NCBI GenBank assembly: GCA_963924555.1
Contig: OZ004586.1
Span: 4,794,501 to 4,858,500 of the forward strand
Direction of reading: 5' to 3'
DNA: 64,000 bases
Origin: Crambe crambe
Lineage: Eukaryota; Porifera; Demospongiae; Poecilosclerida; Crambeidae
The position numbers and the translations under genes were made by a program. The notes under the pieces are model-generated. The model was not told where the DNA came from, made no database searches, and worked only from the letters and a program-made list of their open reading frames with translations. Of this stretch, positions 54,001 to 64,000 are shown piece by piece (positions within the stretch are counted from its first letter, which is position 1; the number at the start of each line of letters is the position of its first letter).

Positions 54001-55400
54001 TGGTAAAAAAAATTTTCTTTCAGTGTCATGGGCAGGACGATTATCAAAAGTGTCGGGATCATCACAAAACCGTCCTTTGAATAGCACGGTGAGTTAACTT
54101 AATAGCTTAAGTTATAATTGCTAGGGCTGGCAAGACTTCGCCACAAAGAGTAGTAGCAGGCTCCCATAATTTTGAGATTGGTTCTTATGTCGGTAATGAC
54201 CTTTACCTATTATTGCCTTTCATCGGTGATGACCATTACCTATTTGTCACAAGTTTACAGGCTGGTAAAACTGTGTTTCAGTGTTATCATACAGTGATCT
54301 GTAGAACAGAAAAACCGTAGAACCTGTAGCAATAACCTCTCTCCTCGGACACTTACCTGGCTGTAATTGTACAAAAGTTACCTCCAGGGGACCAGGCAGA
54401 TATGAAGCCACACCCAGTAGGCATGCTCAGTGGTCTTTATAAATAGATTGTACTGAGCAAGAGTATAGAGTTAGAAGAAAGATCAATACTATAGACACTA
54501 TTGCAAGTCATACTCTGCTACACAGCTATTCTAATAATGATAGTTCTCAGTATAATGAACTCATGCTTCCCTTTTCTCCATGGATTCTTCTGTCAGAGTC
54601 TAGCCACTTGTTTGTGACATGTGCACACTTTGGGTACTAGAACACAGAGCTTATGACAACAGCCTGACACATGACATTTTCCGGCCAATATCTGGTCATT
54701 ATTTGTTTGTCAGGACAAACATACTGGTCAAAATGGACACTGATGCAATGTCCAGTTAAATTTTAGGACAAACTATACTTTGTGGGGACAGCATGTCCAG
54801 TCAATATCAATTTCTTATCATAAGCACTGGAACAGCTCCAAATGTGTGACATTTTCAAACGTACTTGCAATATTATTCCTACTCTTTTGTGTTGTCCAGA
54901 CTGTGTCCAGCTCTCAGGCTCTCCCTCAACGCGAGCCCCGTCGTCGGCCCGACTTCTCACGTGGCCCTGTCCCAACTTCAAACCACACCTCTGGCACTTC
55001 AAAGGATTCCACAAAGAAAATGTCTTCAGGTCTCCATTCCCGAGACGCTCCGGACAACTGGCAGATATTCGTTGGAGGGTTACCCCCTCAGGCCAATGAG
55101 GCCGAGATTCGTGAAGTATTCGGCAAGTATGATTCGATATCTGAAATTCGGGTTAACCCCAAGAATTTTGCATTTGTTGTCTTCAATGGTCCTGAACCTG
55201 TGGAGAAGATCATGCAACTGAAGGAGACATTTGAAATCAGAGGAAAGCCTCTAAACATCGAGCCTAAGAGAGCAAGCAATCGGGGGGCTGGTGGGTTCCG
55301 AGTCGGGGATCGGAATAAAACGTTTGGCGGGAGTGGGGGAGGAATGGGAGGCAAAGGAAGAGGAGGAGGTGGTGGTGGTGGCAAAGGATCCAAACGCTGA
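45076..55400 (+). CDS. G3BP: Ras GTPase-activating protein-binding protein (G3BP), complete 8-exon gene
   Basis: CDS exons: 45076-45094, 46626-46777, 47847-47948, 52559-52715, 52950-53162, 53637-53807, 54024-54088, 54900-55400. They give 459 residues with all phases closing. Residues ~8-135 form the NTF2-like dimer domain ([75 protein letters not shown]). A ~180-residue acidic and low-complexity middle follows. The RRM at ~346-420 has RNP2 QIFVGG (348-353) and RNP1 KNFAFVVF (381-388). The C-terminus is Gly/Arg/Lys-rich but with few RGG triplets. G3BP nucleates stress granules through NTF2 dimerisation and RNA binding in the cytoplasm. Length is close to human G3BP1. Intron 3 hosts an IS630-like transposon. 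The short first exon (MDASVP) is supported by an ATG with an A at -3 and a good donor. Confidence 0.93.
47496..47685. mobile_element. MITE related to 43920-44075, in G3BP intron 2
   Basis: Ends CAGTAGAACTATAAAGTGGAC and the inverse part GAAGGTTCCACTG enclose GGACACTTTGGGACCAG, also present near 31945 in CaMKII intron 1. Arms are imperfect. Confidence 0.5.
48299..48426. mobile_element. 128-bp MITE with CAGG(T/A)TGGTTGTC ends, copy 1
   Basis: CAGGTTGGTTGTCAGG and its inverse CCTGACAACCATCCTG bound a 128-bp segment that recurs, inverted, at 51057-51195. It shares GGTTTACACAACTGCAT and CCACTACCTATTTCTCATTC with that copy. Confidence 0.75.
48989..49952 (+). pseudogene. IS630/Tc1-superfamily DDE transposase, frameshifted
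   Basis: The first frame (48989-49582) has the paired HTH region ([37 protein letters not shown]) and the first catalytic motif FIWLDETG with Asp150. After YGYSIRG the sense reading moves to another frame (open 49410-49952): [43 protein letters not shown] and [10 protein letters not shown]. The break lies at a TATATA run near 49495. The second catalytic Asp, normally in the DNCSIHH motif, is Asn here (MNNCSIHH), and a few residues are missing before the P-L-E-E motif holding the third acidic residue. Motif order fits the superfamily. The copy cannot be active. Confidence 0.85.
50019..50946 (-). pseudogene. Accessory ORF of the IS630-like element, frameshifted
   Basis: The minus strand opens at 50946 ([20 protein letters not shown]), continues through [19 protein letters not shown], and breaks near 50632. 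It resumes in another frame with [59 protein letters not shown] and a C-terminal helix ending at the TAA near 50019. The K-rich stretch could be a nuclear signal. I recall similar hypothetical proteins beside such transposases in early animals but know no function. It converges on the transposase with about 70 bp between the stops. Confidence 0.6.
51057..51195. mobile_element. MITE copy 2, inverted relative to 48299-48426
   Basis: CAGGGTGGTTGTC and GACAACCAACCTG bound a 139-bp copy that starts directly at the TA of the IS630-like element. Either the large element inserted at its edge, or the MITE inserted at the TA. Confidence 0.7.
51196..52558. other. Remainder of G3BP intron 3
   Basis: AT-rich intron DNA with a duplicated block near 51710 and 51820 (CACATTCCAGTATTAACACCA and a variant), a (GTTT)n run near 52320, and a segment at 52420-52530 with repeated CACGAAAAATTTTACC-type words seen again near 58290. 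No exon is recognised. Confidence 0.4.
52717..52795. repeat. GGGA-rich tract after G3BP exon 4
   Basis: Purine-only GGAGG/GAGGGAGGG/GAGAGAGA sequence begins directly after the donor of exon 4. Confidence 0.85.
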
Positions 55401-56720
55401 AATGGTGAGTATTGGCTATAATATATGTACATTTTTTGCATGCATTGAGAAGCCCATTCTTTGACTAGAGCACTGGTCAAACAGCTGCTGCCACTGTCAG
55501 TGACCATCCACAGCAATGAGTTTTTCCACTTAGCCTTAGTAATATTGTCCCCTCTGCACATGCGCAAGGGTTATAGTTGTCAGTTTGTCCTTCCGTCTGT
55601 CTGTTACAATTATTCTTGAGCCAGTGGCGCTTACCACACTTCAACTTCAGTCTCAACGATGATACTCTCGAAAGGCATGATTCCAGCTCCATACTATTGC
55701 CTATACTCCATATAATGCACACTCTGTGCTGCTAACCATTACCTACTCCATCTAGGCTATACTACAAGGTGAATTGATTAGAGCAACAGCATATAATTAT
55801 CTCGTAGCTAGCAGGAGTATCTTTAGTGACAAATCATAGGCTTTATGCTGCTACTGTCTCACCTGCAAGCTTGGGTATTTTATATGCAGGCACTGATAAT
55901 AATAGAATCTGGAGTCTGTAGTATGGACACTGCTAGCTAGCTCAACATAAATAAAAAAATACTTATCATGGTGATCTGCTCAATATCTGCAAACACACAC
56001 AATTATAAGTGCACAGAGGGTTAGCATTCCAGTGCTTTTCATTTGTACTGTTTCATCAACAATGTTCTTTTGCCTCAGGTAGCTTTAACTATCAACTTAT
56101 GTACCTATTTGGGCTGTACTGTGCAGCAAGTTGATTAATTTCTCTCATGATTTTGTGCATTATGCATATATGGTGGGTGGACAATGGTCCCTGTGATTAT
56201 ATAGTTTGGTTAAACATGTTTTGGACTCAACTGTCACAAGTTAAAGCTTCCTACTTCTTCCATAGAGATTACTTCTTTAACACCAAAATCTATTTTCCCT
56301 ACAGGTCTGATGTGATCCCCTGAAATCCTTTACTGACTGGGTTAAAAGTAAATCATCAATGAGCTGCATATTAAACACGTACCTCCTTTATTTTAGCATA
56401 ATATCATAACTTATCACACAGCTATAGTTGTTTGTTTGTTTATTTGTTTGTTTGTTTGTTTATTGTTGACCCCTTATGTATGTTTCTCTTTTTATGTGAA
56501 TTTAATTGTAATGTTGAAATCAGCTCCAAGCAAAATAATGTACTGGAGTATGTTGGCATTCTTATAATTCCATCCTGCTTCGATCACATTATTATTATAG
56601 CATTCTTGTTTTATGGAAATAATTATTAATAATGCTTTATATCCGTCTGTACAAGAATTTTATCTCGTCAAGAGTTATTGGTAATAATTATGAACAATAA
56701 AATAATTATAGATATTATTT
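55401..56720 (+). other. G3BP 3' UTR with probable UTR intron
   Basis: Four bases after the stop, AATG is followed by a good donor GTGAGT (55405). An acceptor TTTTCCCTACAG ends at 56304, and the AATAAA signal is at 56696-56701. A (TTTG)n run lies at 56430-56462. The UTR exon would be about 56305-56720. Introns in a 3' UTR can matter for transcript surveillance. This is inference from signals only. Confidence 0.5.
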
Positions 56721-58001
56721 GAACATCCATGGAAATTTTTTGATCGAGTGGTAGAAAGATGAGAGTTTCGACAGAAACTTCAAAAATCTGTCCAAGATCA
56801 AGAGTATTAAATTTTAACTTTGCCACTCAGTAAATTAAACCTCTGTGGACATTCAATTGACCCCACCTATCTATTAATGTAATGGCTCGTACTAAAATCA
56901 CAATAACCTCATGATTGTGAAAATACCTCACTAGACCAATACTTAGGGGGGGGCCTGCAGTGCCAGCTGCCTGAGCAAGCCTGCAGGGTACTTGTAAATG
57001 TGGGGCAGCCGCTCCAATAGAAAGTGTTTGGAATCTGAGAAGGCCACATTCACTGCTAGGCAAGCTCTGGTTGGGATCAATCGTAGAGGTTTAGCATCGA
57101 TCAAACCTTAGATTCAGTATGGGTACAGATAACAGGAACAGGATTAGTATAAGTTTGTCTAGCAATGCTTGTTGATCTGGAAGGTCAACAGGTTTTACAA
57201 TCAGTCTGAGCAGGTAGCTGCTATTCTTGATTCCCTGAGGGGTCTTTGATGTGATGAAAGATTCTGCTGAACTCCATAATTAGACTATAGCACCGTATAA
57301 TTATTTTGGTTGATAATGGGAGCCATTTTAACTGTTCAAAGAATGGGCTAGCTACAGCTTGTAGGGACAACTTGTCAGCAGTTGAATAATTAATCCTTGG
57401 TGCGTGCATGCGAGCAAGGATTACTGTAGTCGTTCTGTCTGTCTGTTACAACAAAATAAGCAAAGTGGAAATAGAAACTAAAGTACCAACACGACATAAA
57501 TTACATATTCTTTGTAACAACTGTGTAAAATTTTATGAAAATCCTTGGTTCGTAATATTATATGTCGTTATTTATACTTAGATCAGTTCAAACAGGTGTT
57601 CTTATACACGAGAACATGCACAGAAAGCTACTGTGGTTGGTTTACTACTTCTTTACACGAGCTATATAGCAAGACTAAAGCAACCAAGCCTCGAAGCTAT
57701 AGCCAGCTGCCTAGCAAAATGAACACGTGATGAGCTGCATGGTACGCACTATTAGATACTCGTGCTCAATTCATCTTAATATGCTAATGTATCATGAGCC
57801 GAGGATTCAGCACTTTAGTGCTTTCATTTTCATCGAATAATCTTCAACCAAATGGTGGTAGCATGTACCTGTTCTTAAAAAATATAAGAGAGGAAATTCG
57901 ATATAATAAAATCAGCTATATATAATATGATTGGGGGTGTGAGGAAATTCGATATAATAAAATCAGCTATATATAATATGATTGGGGGTGTGTCCAGGCA
58001 G
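56721..58001. other. Convergent intergenic region with a 51-bp tandem duplication
   Basis: It lies between the G3BP and TGF-beta receptor 3' ends. Two adjacent identical 51-bp units at 57890-57940 and 57941-57991 contain GAGGAAATTCGATATAATAA. No gene is recognised; short ORFs lack splice or motif support. Confidence 0.5.
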
Positions 58002-61000
58002 TTACTTATCTTCCTGTTTGACAAAGAGCTGATGTAGCCTTTGTTTCACTGCTTGAGCTGTGGGTCTGGCAGAAGGAACACGGTACCAGCATTCTCTCAA
58101 TATAAACACCATTCCTCTCATCATCTAATAAAATATATACCCTGCCATAATCTTTTTTTTTTTTTTTTGGATCATAGCTAGCTGAACTTGATGATTCCCA
58201 TATTATAATTTTTTGTGGGTCAAAATTTTCGTAGATTTCGTGGTTTTGAAGGGAATTTATATGGTTCACACATCAATATTTGCAAAACCACGAAAAATTT
58301 TACCCACGAAAATTTTTCGCTATACGGTAACATACCAGGTAGTCCCAGGTAGAAATTGAAATGCATTCACTAGATCCCTTGATCATTCTGCTAAAACTTT
58401 TAACAAATTTAGCTCGAGTAGTAAGGATCGAGTGAATGTAAATTAGATATATTCCCGGGGGAAATGCTTTCAGTCATGAGATGCACAGTGCCAGGTTTAC
58501 TCTTTTGCGACCTATCTAAAAGAGAGCCTGGTATAGTTGTTCACATTAGCCTCGGAATTCTGAGTTTTCCGTATATTCCTTGCACACTCTCCGTAAATGG
58601 ATGTTCATTGAAAATAATCTGAGCACCAAACAATGAAACCAGCCTAAAGACAGTCTTATTGAGCATAAGTACTGCATAAGTGCCGAGGCACAGTGCTGAA
58701 GGCGACTATGCATGGTGGTACGTTATAGTAGCACACGCAAATAGTTATACGCATGACCTTATAAGCCACATGTATGGAAAGGACTGTCTGAAAGCAAACA
58801 GCGAGAGCAGAGTGTACAACCTCAAGATTTTATGAACGTCTGAACAGCAAGAGTGAGCCTTAAATAGCGAATAACAGAAGCTACAAAGTTGAGTTAAGAC
58901 TCCGAGTTGTGAGAAAGCAGAAAGCTGAAGACCAGGCATGTTATAATAACAGAAAGTAAGCAAGAAAACCAACATGAAAGCCATAAATAGCGAGACCAGA
59001 GGGTACAAAGCTCAAGATCATCTAGCAGAGCCTGCAAGAAAGCCTTAATAGCAAGAACAGAAGCTACAAAGTCACAAGTAGGCTGAGAAAGCTGAAAGAT
59101 AGCCAAGCTATAGCTATGACCACCATAAAAGCTCACTCACTTAAAAAAAAACAACTATGAATAGCATTAACAAAAAAACAAAACAAAATATAATAATGAC
59201 AGTGCATGCAAAAAGTAGTCTTCAGTATAACTCCTATAATTATTTATATACCTGCAAAAATAAATCAAACGATAATAAGTTTACTACGTGCAGAGGCATC
59301 CAGTCTTTTAAAAGACTAACTTGTTAATACATAGAGCCTGGGGAGAGGCTAGGTGTTTAGGCCCAGTTGTACTTTGTGTAATTATTAATTATCTGATTTC
59401 CTGTACTGTATGTAGCTGTATCATTTCTTGTTTCTATGCTTTAACACATGCATTAGGTCAATTAGAAAACCTCAGCTCAAGCCCCCCACTATGGTTCAGT
59501 ACAAGATATTGTTAGGCAAGTGTGTGCAGCTCAGTGGGGTGAATGAGAAAGTAGCGGATTTTCACAATTCCAATTCAGTAGCTACCTATCATAATTACCT
59601 ATTATAATGATGCTGGCAGAATGTGTTCAACAATACACACAAATCAACATAACTACAGGAGTTCTGTTTGCACTGAGTCATTTTGACCCTGGTAGAGAGA
59701 TTGTCCTCTCTTCAGAGATGTATTAATTGAACATTAAAGCGATTTCCTTAGGTTCACCAGAAAATGCAATTTTATTGATGTATAGACAACAGTGCTTACT
59801 TTGCTTTGTAGCCAGGCAGAAGGAATTCTAGGTCGTTGACACTCATTCACCACTATCTTCTTCATAATCTCTAGGCTGGGATCAGATGGGACCAAATTGT
59901 AGAAGGGGGGCTCATATTTGGACATTGTACCTACATCCAATGATATTAATATACCCGAGGTATATGCCTTATCAATTTAGCTAGCTATAGTACTTCAATT
60001 ACTTACAGTCCAGTTTGCATCTAGAGCAAATTTCCCACAGGACCAGCCCCAGGGCATAAATATCAGCATACACAAAGGAGTCAAACTTCAACATATTGAT
60101 AGTTTCATCTAGTATCTCTGGAGCCAAATACCGCTTGGATCCCTGCTTGGGGTTGGTAGGAAACTTTACTTCGTTATTAACTTTGATTACAGAGAGACCG
60201 AAATCTCCAATGCAGCATTCCAGATCATTTTTCACCATGATATTCTTTGATTTTATGTCTCTATGAGCAATAGCAGGCTTGGTACTTATACCCAGCAACT
60301 CGCTGTGAAGATGGGCCAGTCCTCTGCTAATACTTAAGCACATTCGCATCATAACCGCAGGGGAGACTGTGTTTTTTATGAGATAGTCATAAAGTGAGCC
60401 ATGTGGGTGATATCGAGTGATGAGCCACAGTTCAGTCACACCATCGTTGGAAATCATATCGCTGGCGAAGAAACCAAGTATGTTCTCATGGTGAAGCCAA
60501 GTAGTGTTATAAACTTCCAATTCTCTAGACCACGACTGCTCATCTCTAGAATGAAACTTCTTTACAGCTACTTCCTCTCCCTGGTAATCGCCAAGGAACA
60601 CTTGCCCGAATCGTCCACTGCCAATAGGTTCACCTATATGGATGAGGCGGGCTACAGATCTTTTAATCACCAGCGGTAATCCAGAACCACTTCCTGAAGA
60701 AAAGACGCTGTTGATTGCAGAGCACTGATGTTCATCCTCCTGTATATTAGTTCTGCATCTTCCATTCAGTCCAGTTCTCCGTCTTTTAATCACCAAACAA
60801 TAGAGAATTCCAAGTATCGTGATCAGTCCAATGCTTGAAACTGGAAGTACAGCCAGAATTGCAAGTAAGTCCCATTGTTTCTCCATGTGCCTCCTTTTTA
60901 TGTCTTCTGTGCTGTTGCTGCTGCTTCTACTATGGCCTGCATACATTATGTGGACACAATTATTGGGATCATGTGAGGCAAATGGAATCCTTCACTTTAG

Positions 61001-63500
61001 TAATACAGACAATCTACCAAGTAAGTAAACTATAAGCTCCATTTCTCCCCACCCCCTTTCAATATTCTGGATCCACCCCTGGCATTACATCAGACTAACG
61101 TTTGACCTTTTGACCTGAAAGTGGCCTATGTAGACTCAATACAGATAATACTAGCCCTACACAACCCTGAAAAAGGACTTAACTCTCCAACCAATGCACT
61201 TTGTGTCCATATTGAGGCACTATAGTTGTTCATATCGCATGTACAAGCGTACCTTCTGAATTAAAAGTCGTTGTGCTTAAGCCATCATCAGAGGTGCTCT
61301 CATTATGGTAACCAAGCATAGATTCCAAGGTAGATCCATTGTTGCACATGAATGTACTGCAGCAAACTACTTCATTTGTACTGCAAAAGTGATCATGAAC
61401 TAAATCAAATTCAACAACGTGATTATGGCACCCTCGATACACGATAGTCGATGTCCTCCTGATGTAACATCTAAAATCAGACGTGCAGTTACAATGGGTA
61501 CAAACTTTGCCACTGTCATCTTCTCTGCACGAAAGACCTTGAGAGAGAGAGAAAATGCAATACTCACACAAATTTTTGCTTTCAAAGAGAAACCACCTTC
61601 TCTATGGTGATTATTGCTGGTCACATGACTTATGACCAATCACATCCTCTGAAAAGTGTGCTTTAAATCTCTTAAAGCAATGCAATAAACGTTTACTGCA
61701 CACTTGAGGAAGACTTAGCCTCGTCCCCAGGCTCTCACGGAAGGGGGAGGGGAAGAAAGAGAGTCAAGTACACACTGACTGTGCATGCTCAGGTTTTTCA
61801 TAGAAATCTGTGAATTCGTAATTCTTCGGTTCATTCGGTTCATTTTACGCACTTACAAATGATGTCAATGGCTGCATATTCAGTGTCCAGTGTTCGTAGC
61901 AGTGCTAGTTTTGAAGAAGCCGGCCAGTACGGACTTAGAAGGTTAAGTTTTTAGCGATCTCTCCTTGAAGGATGAGCAGTGTCTGTCTATCAGAGCCGTT
62001 TACGAAGGAAGCAGCGCGTATTCATGTGGCTGCCTACTGGCTTTGAGATGAGCCTGTGTTATCAAATCCTCCCTTTTGTGATGGAACACCAGTATAACCA
62101 ATTAGGTGATTCCAGAGCTGGTAGTTTCTCCATTTTTAATTTTAGCATCATCACGTGTCATATAACACGCCGGGCATGCGAAATTTACGATCAGTGTGTA
62201 CCAGGCTCTCTTTCTTCCCCTCCCCCTCCCCTTTCTGTGCACATTTAAGAGAGCCTGGGGACGAGGCTAGAGGAAGACTATGACCTTCCAGCCTCAGTCC
62301 CAAGCGCTTACAGTAAAACAGGAACTGAAAATGTCTTGTTTTATAGACTTTGGCATTTCACTAGTTGTATTGAGTTTCAAACAGGAATTTGCCTCATTTA
62401 TTTATTTATTGGAATATTACATTTTTAATGAACCGAATATGTGTCAGAACTTGCTAGGTACTATAAAAGAAAGAGTATGGTGAGGCACAAGAGTGTTCAT
62501 CATGTAAGGACCAACTGAAATCTGATTAGACCCAAGTCATGTGACCAGCAATAAAACACTTATGACTTAAAGCATGCTATTTATTTTAGAGGTTACACTA
62601 TAGCCCCAAGGGGGGGAGGGGGTAGCAAATGTCTGATAAAAGCAGTGGCAGATCTACATTGTATTCAACAACTACCCCTACTAGATGGTTGTCTAGACTT
62701 CGTTATTGCAGCATTGGCCCTCAGGCACAATGCTAACTACCCCTTTGAAAATCTGGATCCACCCCTGAAAGGATCCTCCTACTGTGGGTCTGAGGACTAC
62801 CCACAGCACCTATCCCCAATAAGGGACACTTTCTAAGGTATCACCTACCGAAGTAACTAGACTAGCTATGCTCGTTATAAGGCTAGAGTATTTGTTGAAA
62901 CGTGGGTGGTTTGTTTCATAAAGTGAGAACTATAATGCACAATGCTATTTGCAAAAGGCTTCATTGTCACCAGATTGAGTTTCTTCCTCCTCACCACATC
63001 ACTCCCTCAAAAAGAAAAGGTGACTGGTTCCTTCCCAGAGACTAATTATCTAAGCTACTAATGTGACAGACAAGCAGCTGCAACAAAGAGAGCACTTAAT
63101 TACACTTCAGTTACCAGTAGTTTACCATTAGTGATGGGAACAAAAATAAACCTATCTTTAACTATATGCTGTCTTAGTATGAGCACTGACAAAGGCTCCT
63201 TCTAGTGAATTAGCTGTCCCACACCAGCCTTGTGAACCAGATCAGATCAGTCCAACACCACCAGCTGATACTAGCTAATTAGATACTGCTTACCTTGTAT
63301 ATAGTCTTGCTAGCTATATAAATTAACTAGCTACTCTACAGATTACTAAATATATGAACAGCTGTCTTGTTTAATAGCTGATATTAAAAGTGTGAGGAGT
63401 TTCGACCCCTAGCTAGTGCTAGCTATAAACCCTTACCTCTGCTCTCTTCTATCAGCAACAACAAGATCAGAAAGAAGTTCAGCAGCAAATCACAACCCAT
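58002..63500 (-). CDS. TGF-beta/activin-type I receptor Ser/Thr kinase, complete 5-exon gene
   Basis: CDS exons (minus, high to low): 63500-63437, 61537-61253, 60936-60007, 59930-59800, 58124-58002. Phases close to 510 residues and TAA, close to animal type I receptors. Residues 1-21 are a hydrophobic signal peptide (CDLLLNFFLILLLL). Residues 22-116 form the Cys-rich ectodomain with the hallmark VVCCSTFMCNN. One transmembrane helix is at ~140-166 and the GS box SSGSGSGLP at 196-204. In the kinase, GSGRFGQVF, Lys242 (VAVKK), Glu255, AHRDIKSKN (Asp343), GDFGLS (Asp361), GSKRYLAPEIL and the final lobe YEPPFYNLVPSDPS, RECWYRVPSARPTA are all present. Ligand-bound type II receptors phosphorylate the GS box and this kinase then phosphorylates Smads. 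The GS box has Ser residues but lacks the Thr pair before SGSG. The start is chosen because it gives a signal peptide and phase 1. Confidence 0.93.
58195..58325. mobile_element. Palindromic repeat with TTTCGTGGTTTTG arms
   Basis: TTCGTGGTTTTG near 58237 pairs with CAAAACCACGAA near 58285, and the outer TGTGGGTCAAAATTTTCG pairs with CGAAAATTTTACCCACG loosely. Related words occur at 52430-52520. It is in the last receptor intron. Confidence 0.55.
58780..59110. repeat. Degenerate tandem array in the last receptor intron
   Basis: Recurring AGCGA/AGCAAGA, ACAGAAGCTACAAAG, GAGAAAGC(T/A)GAAAG and CCATAAATAGCG words at ~50-120 bp spacing. Units are too diverged for an exact period. Confidence 0.5.
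61614..62551. mobile_element. TA-flanked MITE, copy 2 (family of 32246-32636), carrying a nested element
   Basis: Ends TTGCTGGTCACATGACTTATG and the inverse CAAGTCATGTGACCAGCAA, with TA borders, match 32246-32636. Internal blocks CTCTGAAAAGTGTGCTTTAAA and ACTATGACCTTCCAGCCTCA are shared. The copy is enlarged by the element at 61716-62269. Confidence 0.75.
61716..62269. mobile_element. MULE-like MITE carrying a RecQ-type helicase fragment, copy 2
   Basis: Ends TAGCCTCGTCCCCAGGCTCTC and GAGCCTGGGGACGAGGCTA match 14568-15210. The 10-bp duplication GAGGAAGACT flanks it, and the related MITE at 32246-32636 shows the unoccupied form. Inside, after an ATG at 61861, it reads AYSVSSVRSSASFEEAGQYG, then LKDEQCLSIRAVYEGSS and, in a shifted frame, VFMWLPTGFEMSLCYQILPF. 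This is the RecQ-type motif I region with the Walker GKS changed to EMS. Confidence 0.8.
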
Positions 63501-64000
63501 ATTGACGAGCAGAGTTACAAGCAGCTGCACAAACAACTCAGCATGCAATGCAATGCAATGCAATGCAATCATTGAGCATGCGTAAACAATCGCGCAGGCG
63601 CGCGCAGTGCTAGTGAGACCTTTAATCAGCGCAGCAGGTGTTGCAAAAAATAAAGTAACTTTTTACAGTTGTAAGAACTTTTTGAGCACACTCTGCCACA
63701 TAGAGTTGGTTGATTGCAACATTGAATGCAATACCACAGGAAAATTGCCCCTCACCAACTGCTCACCTAAATTGTGATCAGTTCTCAGGGTCTTCCTGTT
63801 GTTGCTGTTTGCAATGGCCTGGTAATTTCATGGCTGACATGACTCCTCCTATTCTCCTTCGGTTCTTTCACCTCCGAGGAGCTGATTTCAACATTTGACG
63901 AGACAGTGGACTCATTTAGCTAGTATTTAAATCTCCAACCGTGATTGAGGTCCAATCTGACAATATGGGAAGTGACACTGGGTCACACTGAGAGACAGCA
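63501..64000. promoter_or_regulatory. Upstream region of the TGF-beta receptor gene
   Basis: It contains a (CAATG)n run (63546-63570), a CpG-rich GCGCAGGCGCGCGCAG segment (63591-63606) and a CATGCG motif, consistent with a promoter for the minus-strand receptor. Sequence beyond 63700 shows no supported gene before the window ends. Confidence 0.45.

Larger units (their letters stand above)
61538..63436. other. Receptor intron 1 with nested elements
   Basis: This 1.9-kb intron between the signal-peptide exon and the ectodomain exon holds the nested pair 61614-62551 / 61716-62269 and a fragment at 62643-62769 with CAGTGGCAGATCT and TGGATCCACCCCTG ends. The rest is AT-rich and shows no exon. Confidence 0.5.

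Noticed and set aside
63710-63898. Plus-strand 62-codon ORF near the right edge
   Set aside because: No motif, no splice partner and no clear composition bias.

Overview
The window is animal nuclear DNA: AT-rich, with many short spliced exons, canonical GT-AG introns, microsatellites, minisatellites and dense nested inverted-repeat transposons. The gene set (CaMKII, an annexin A7/A11-like protein, G3BP, a TGF-beta type I receptor, a Roco GTPase joined to Death domains) and the pogo-like and IS630-like relics point to an early-branching metazoan. I infer a demosponge, possibly Amphimedon-like. No bacterial, organellar or viral gene was recognised.

Layout. (1) 1-23.3 kb, plus strand: a locus with Death-domain exons (2204, 3613, a dead copy at 5361), a 16.7-kb transposon-filled interval, then a Roc-COR GTPase exon (20622-22714), a linker exon and a third Death exon. 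All three Death exons are phase 1-1, and the exons join in frame. (2) Within it, 7.7-20 kb is a transposon graveyard: a split 200-bp tandem array, foldback elements, a pogo-like transposase relic broken by two later insertions, a 2.1-kb long-TIR element holding fragments of a spliced kinase-like gene, and a 2.1-kb TA-flanked element encoding an HTH protein without a recognisable DDE core. (3) 24352-35315, minus strand: a complete 13-exon CaMKII gene (498 aa). (4) 35550-44346, plus strand: a complete 13-exon annexin (552 aa), divergent from CaMKII with only 234 bp between start codons. (5) 45076-55400, plus strand: a complete 8-exon G3BP gene (459 aa), with a decayed two-ORF IS630/Tc1-type transposon in intron 3. 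(6) 58002-63500, minus strand: a complete 5-exon TGF-beta/activin type I receptor (510 aa).

The four right-hand genes are ordinary conserved metazoan genes. Their reconstruction rests on exon phases that close exactly and on family motifs. CaMKII and annexin both act in calcium signalling and probably share a promoter. G3BP is an RNA-binding stress-granule protein. The receptor starts Smad signalling. The unusual material is the left third: tandem duplication of Death exons, and two unrelated inverted-repeat element types that carry host-like gene fragments (a kinase N-lobe; a RecQ-type helicase motif I region).

All exon boundaries were read by eye from splice consensus, phase and homology recalled from family knowledge. 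No alignment or database search was run.
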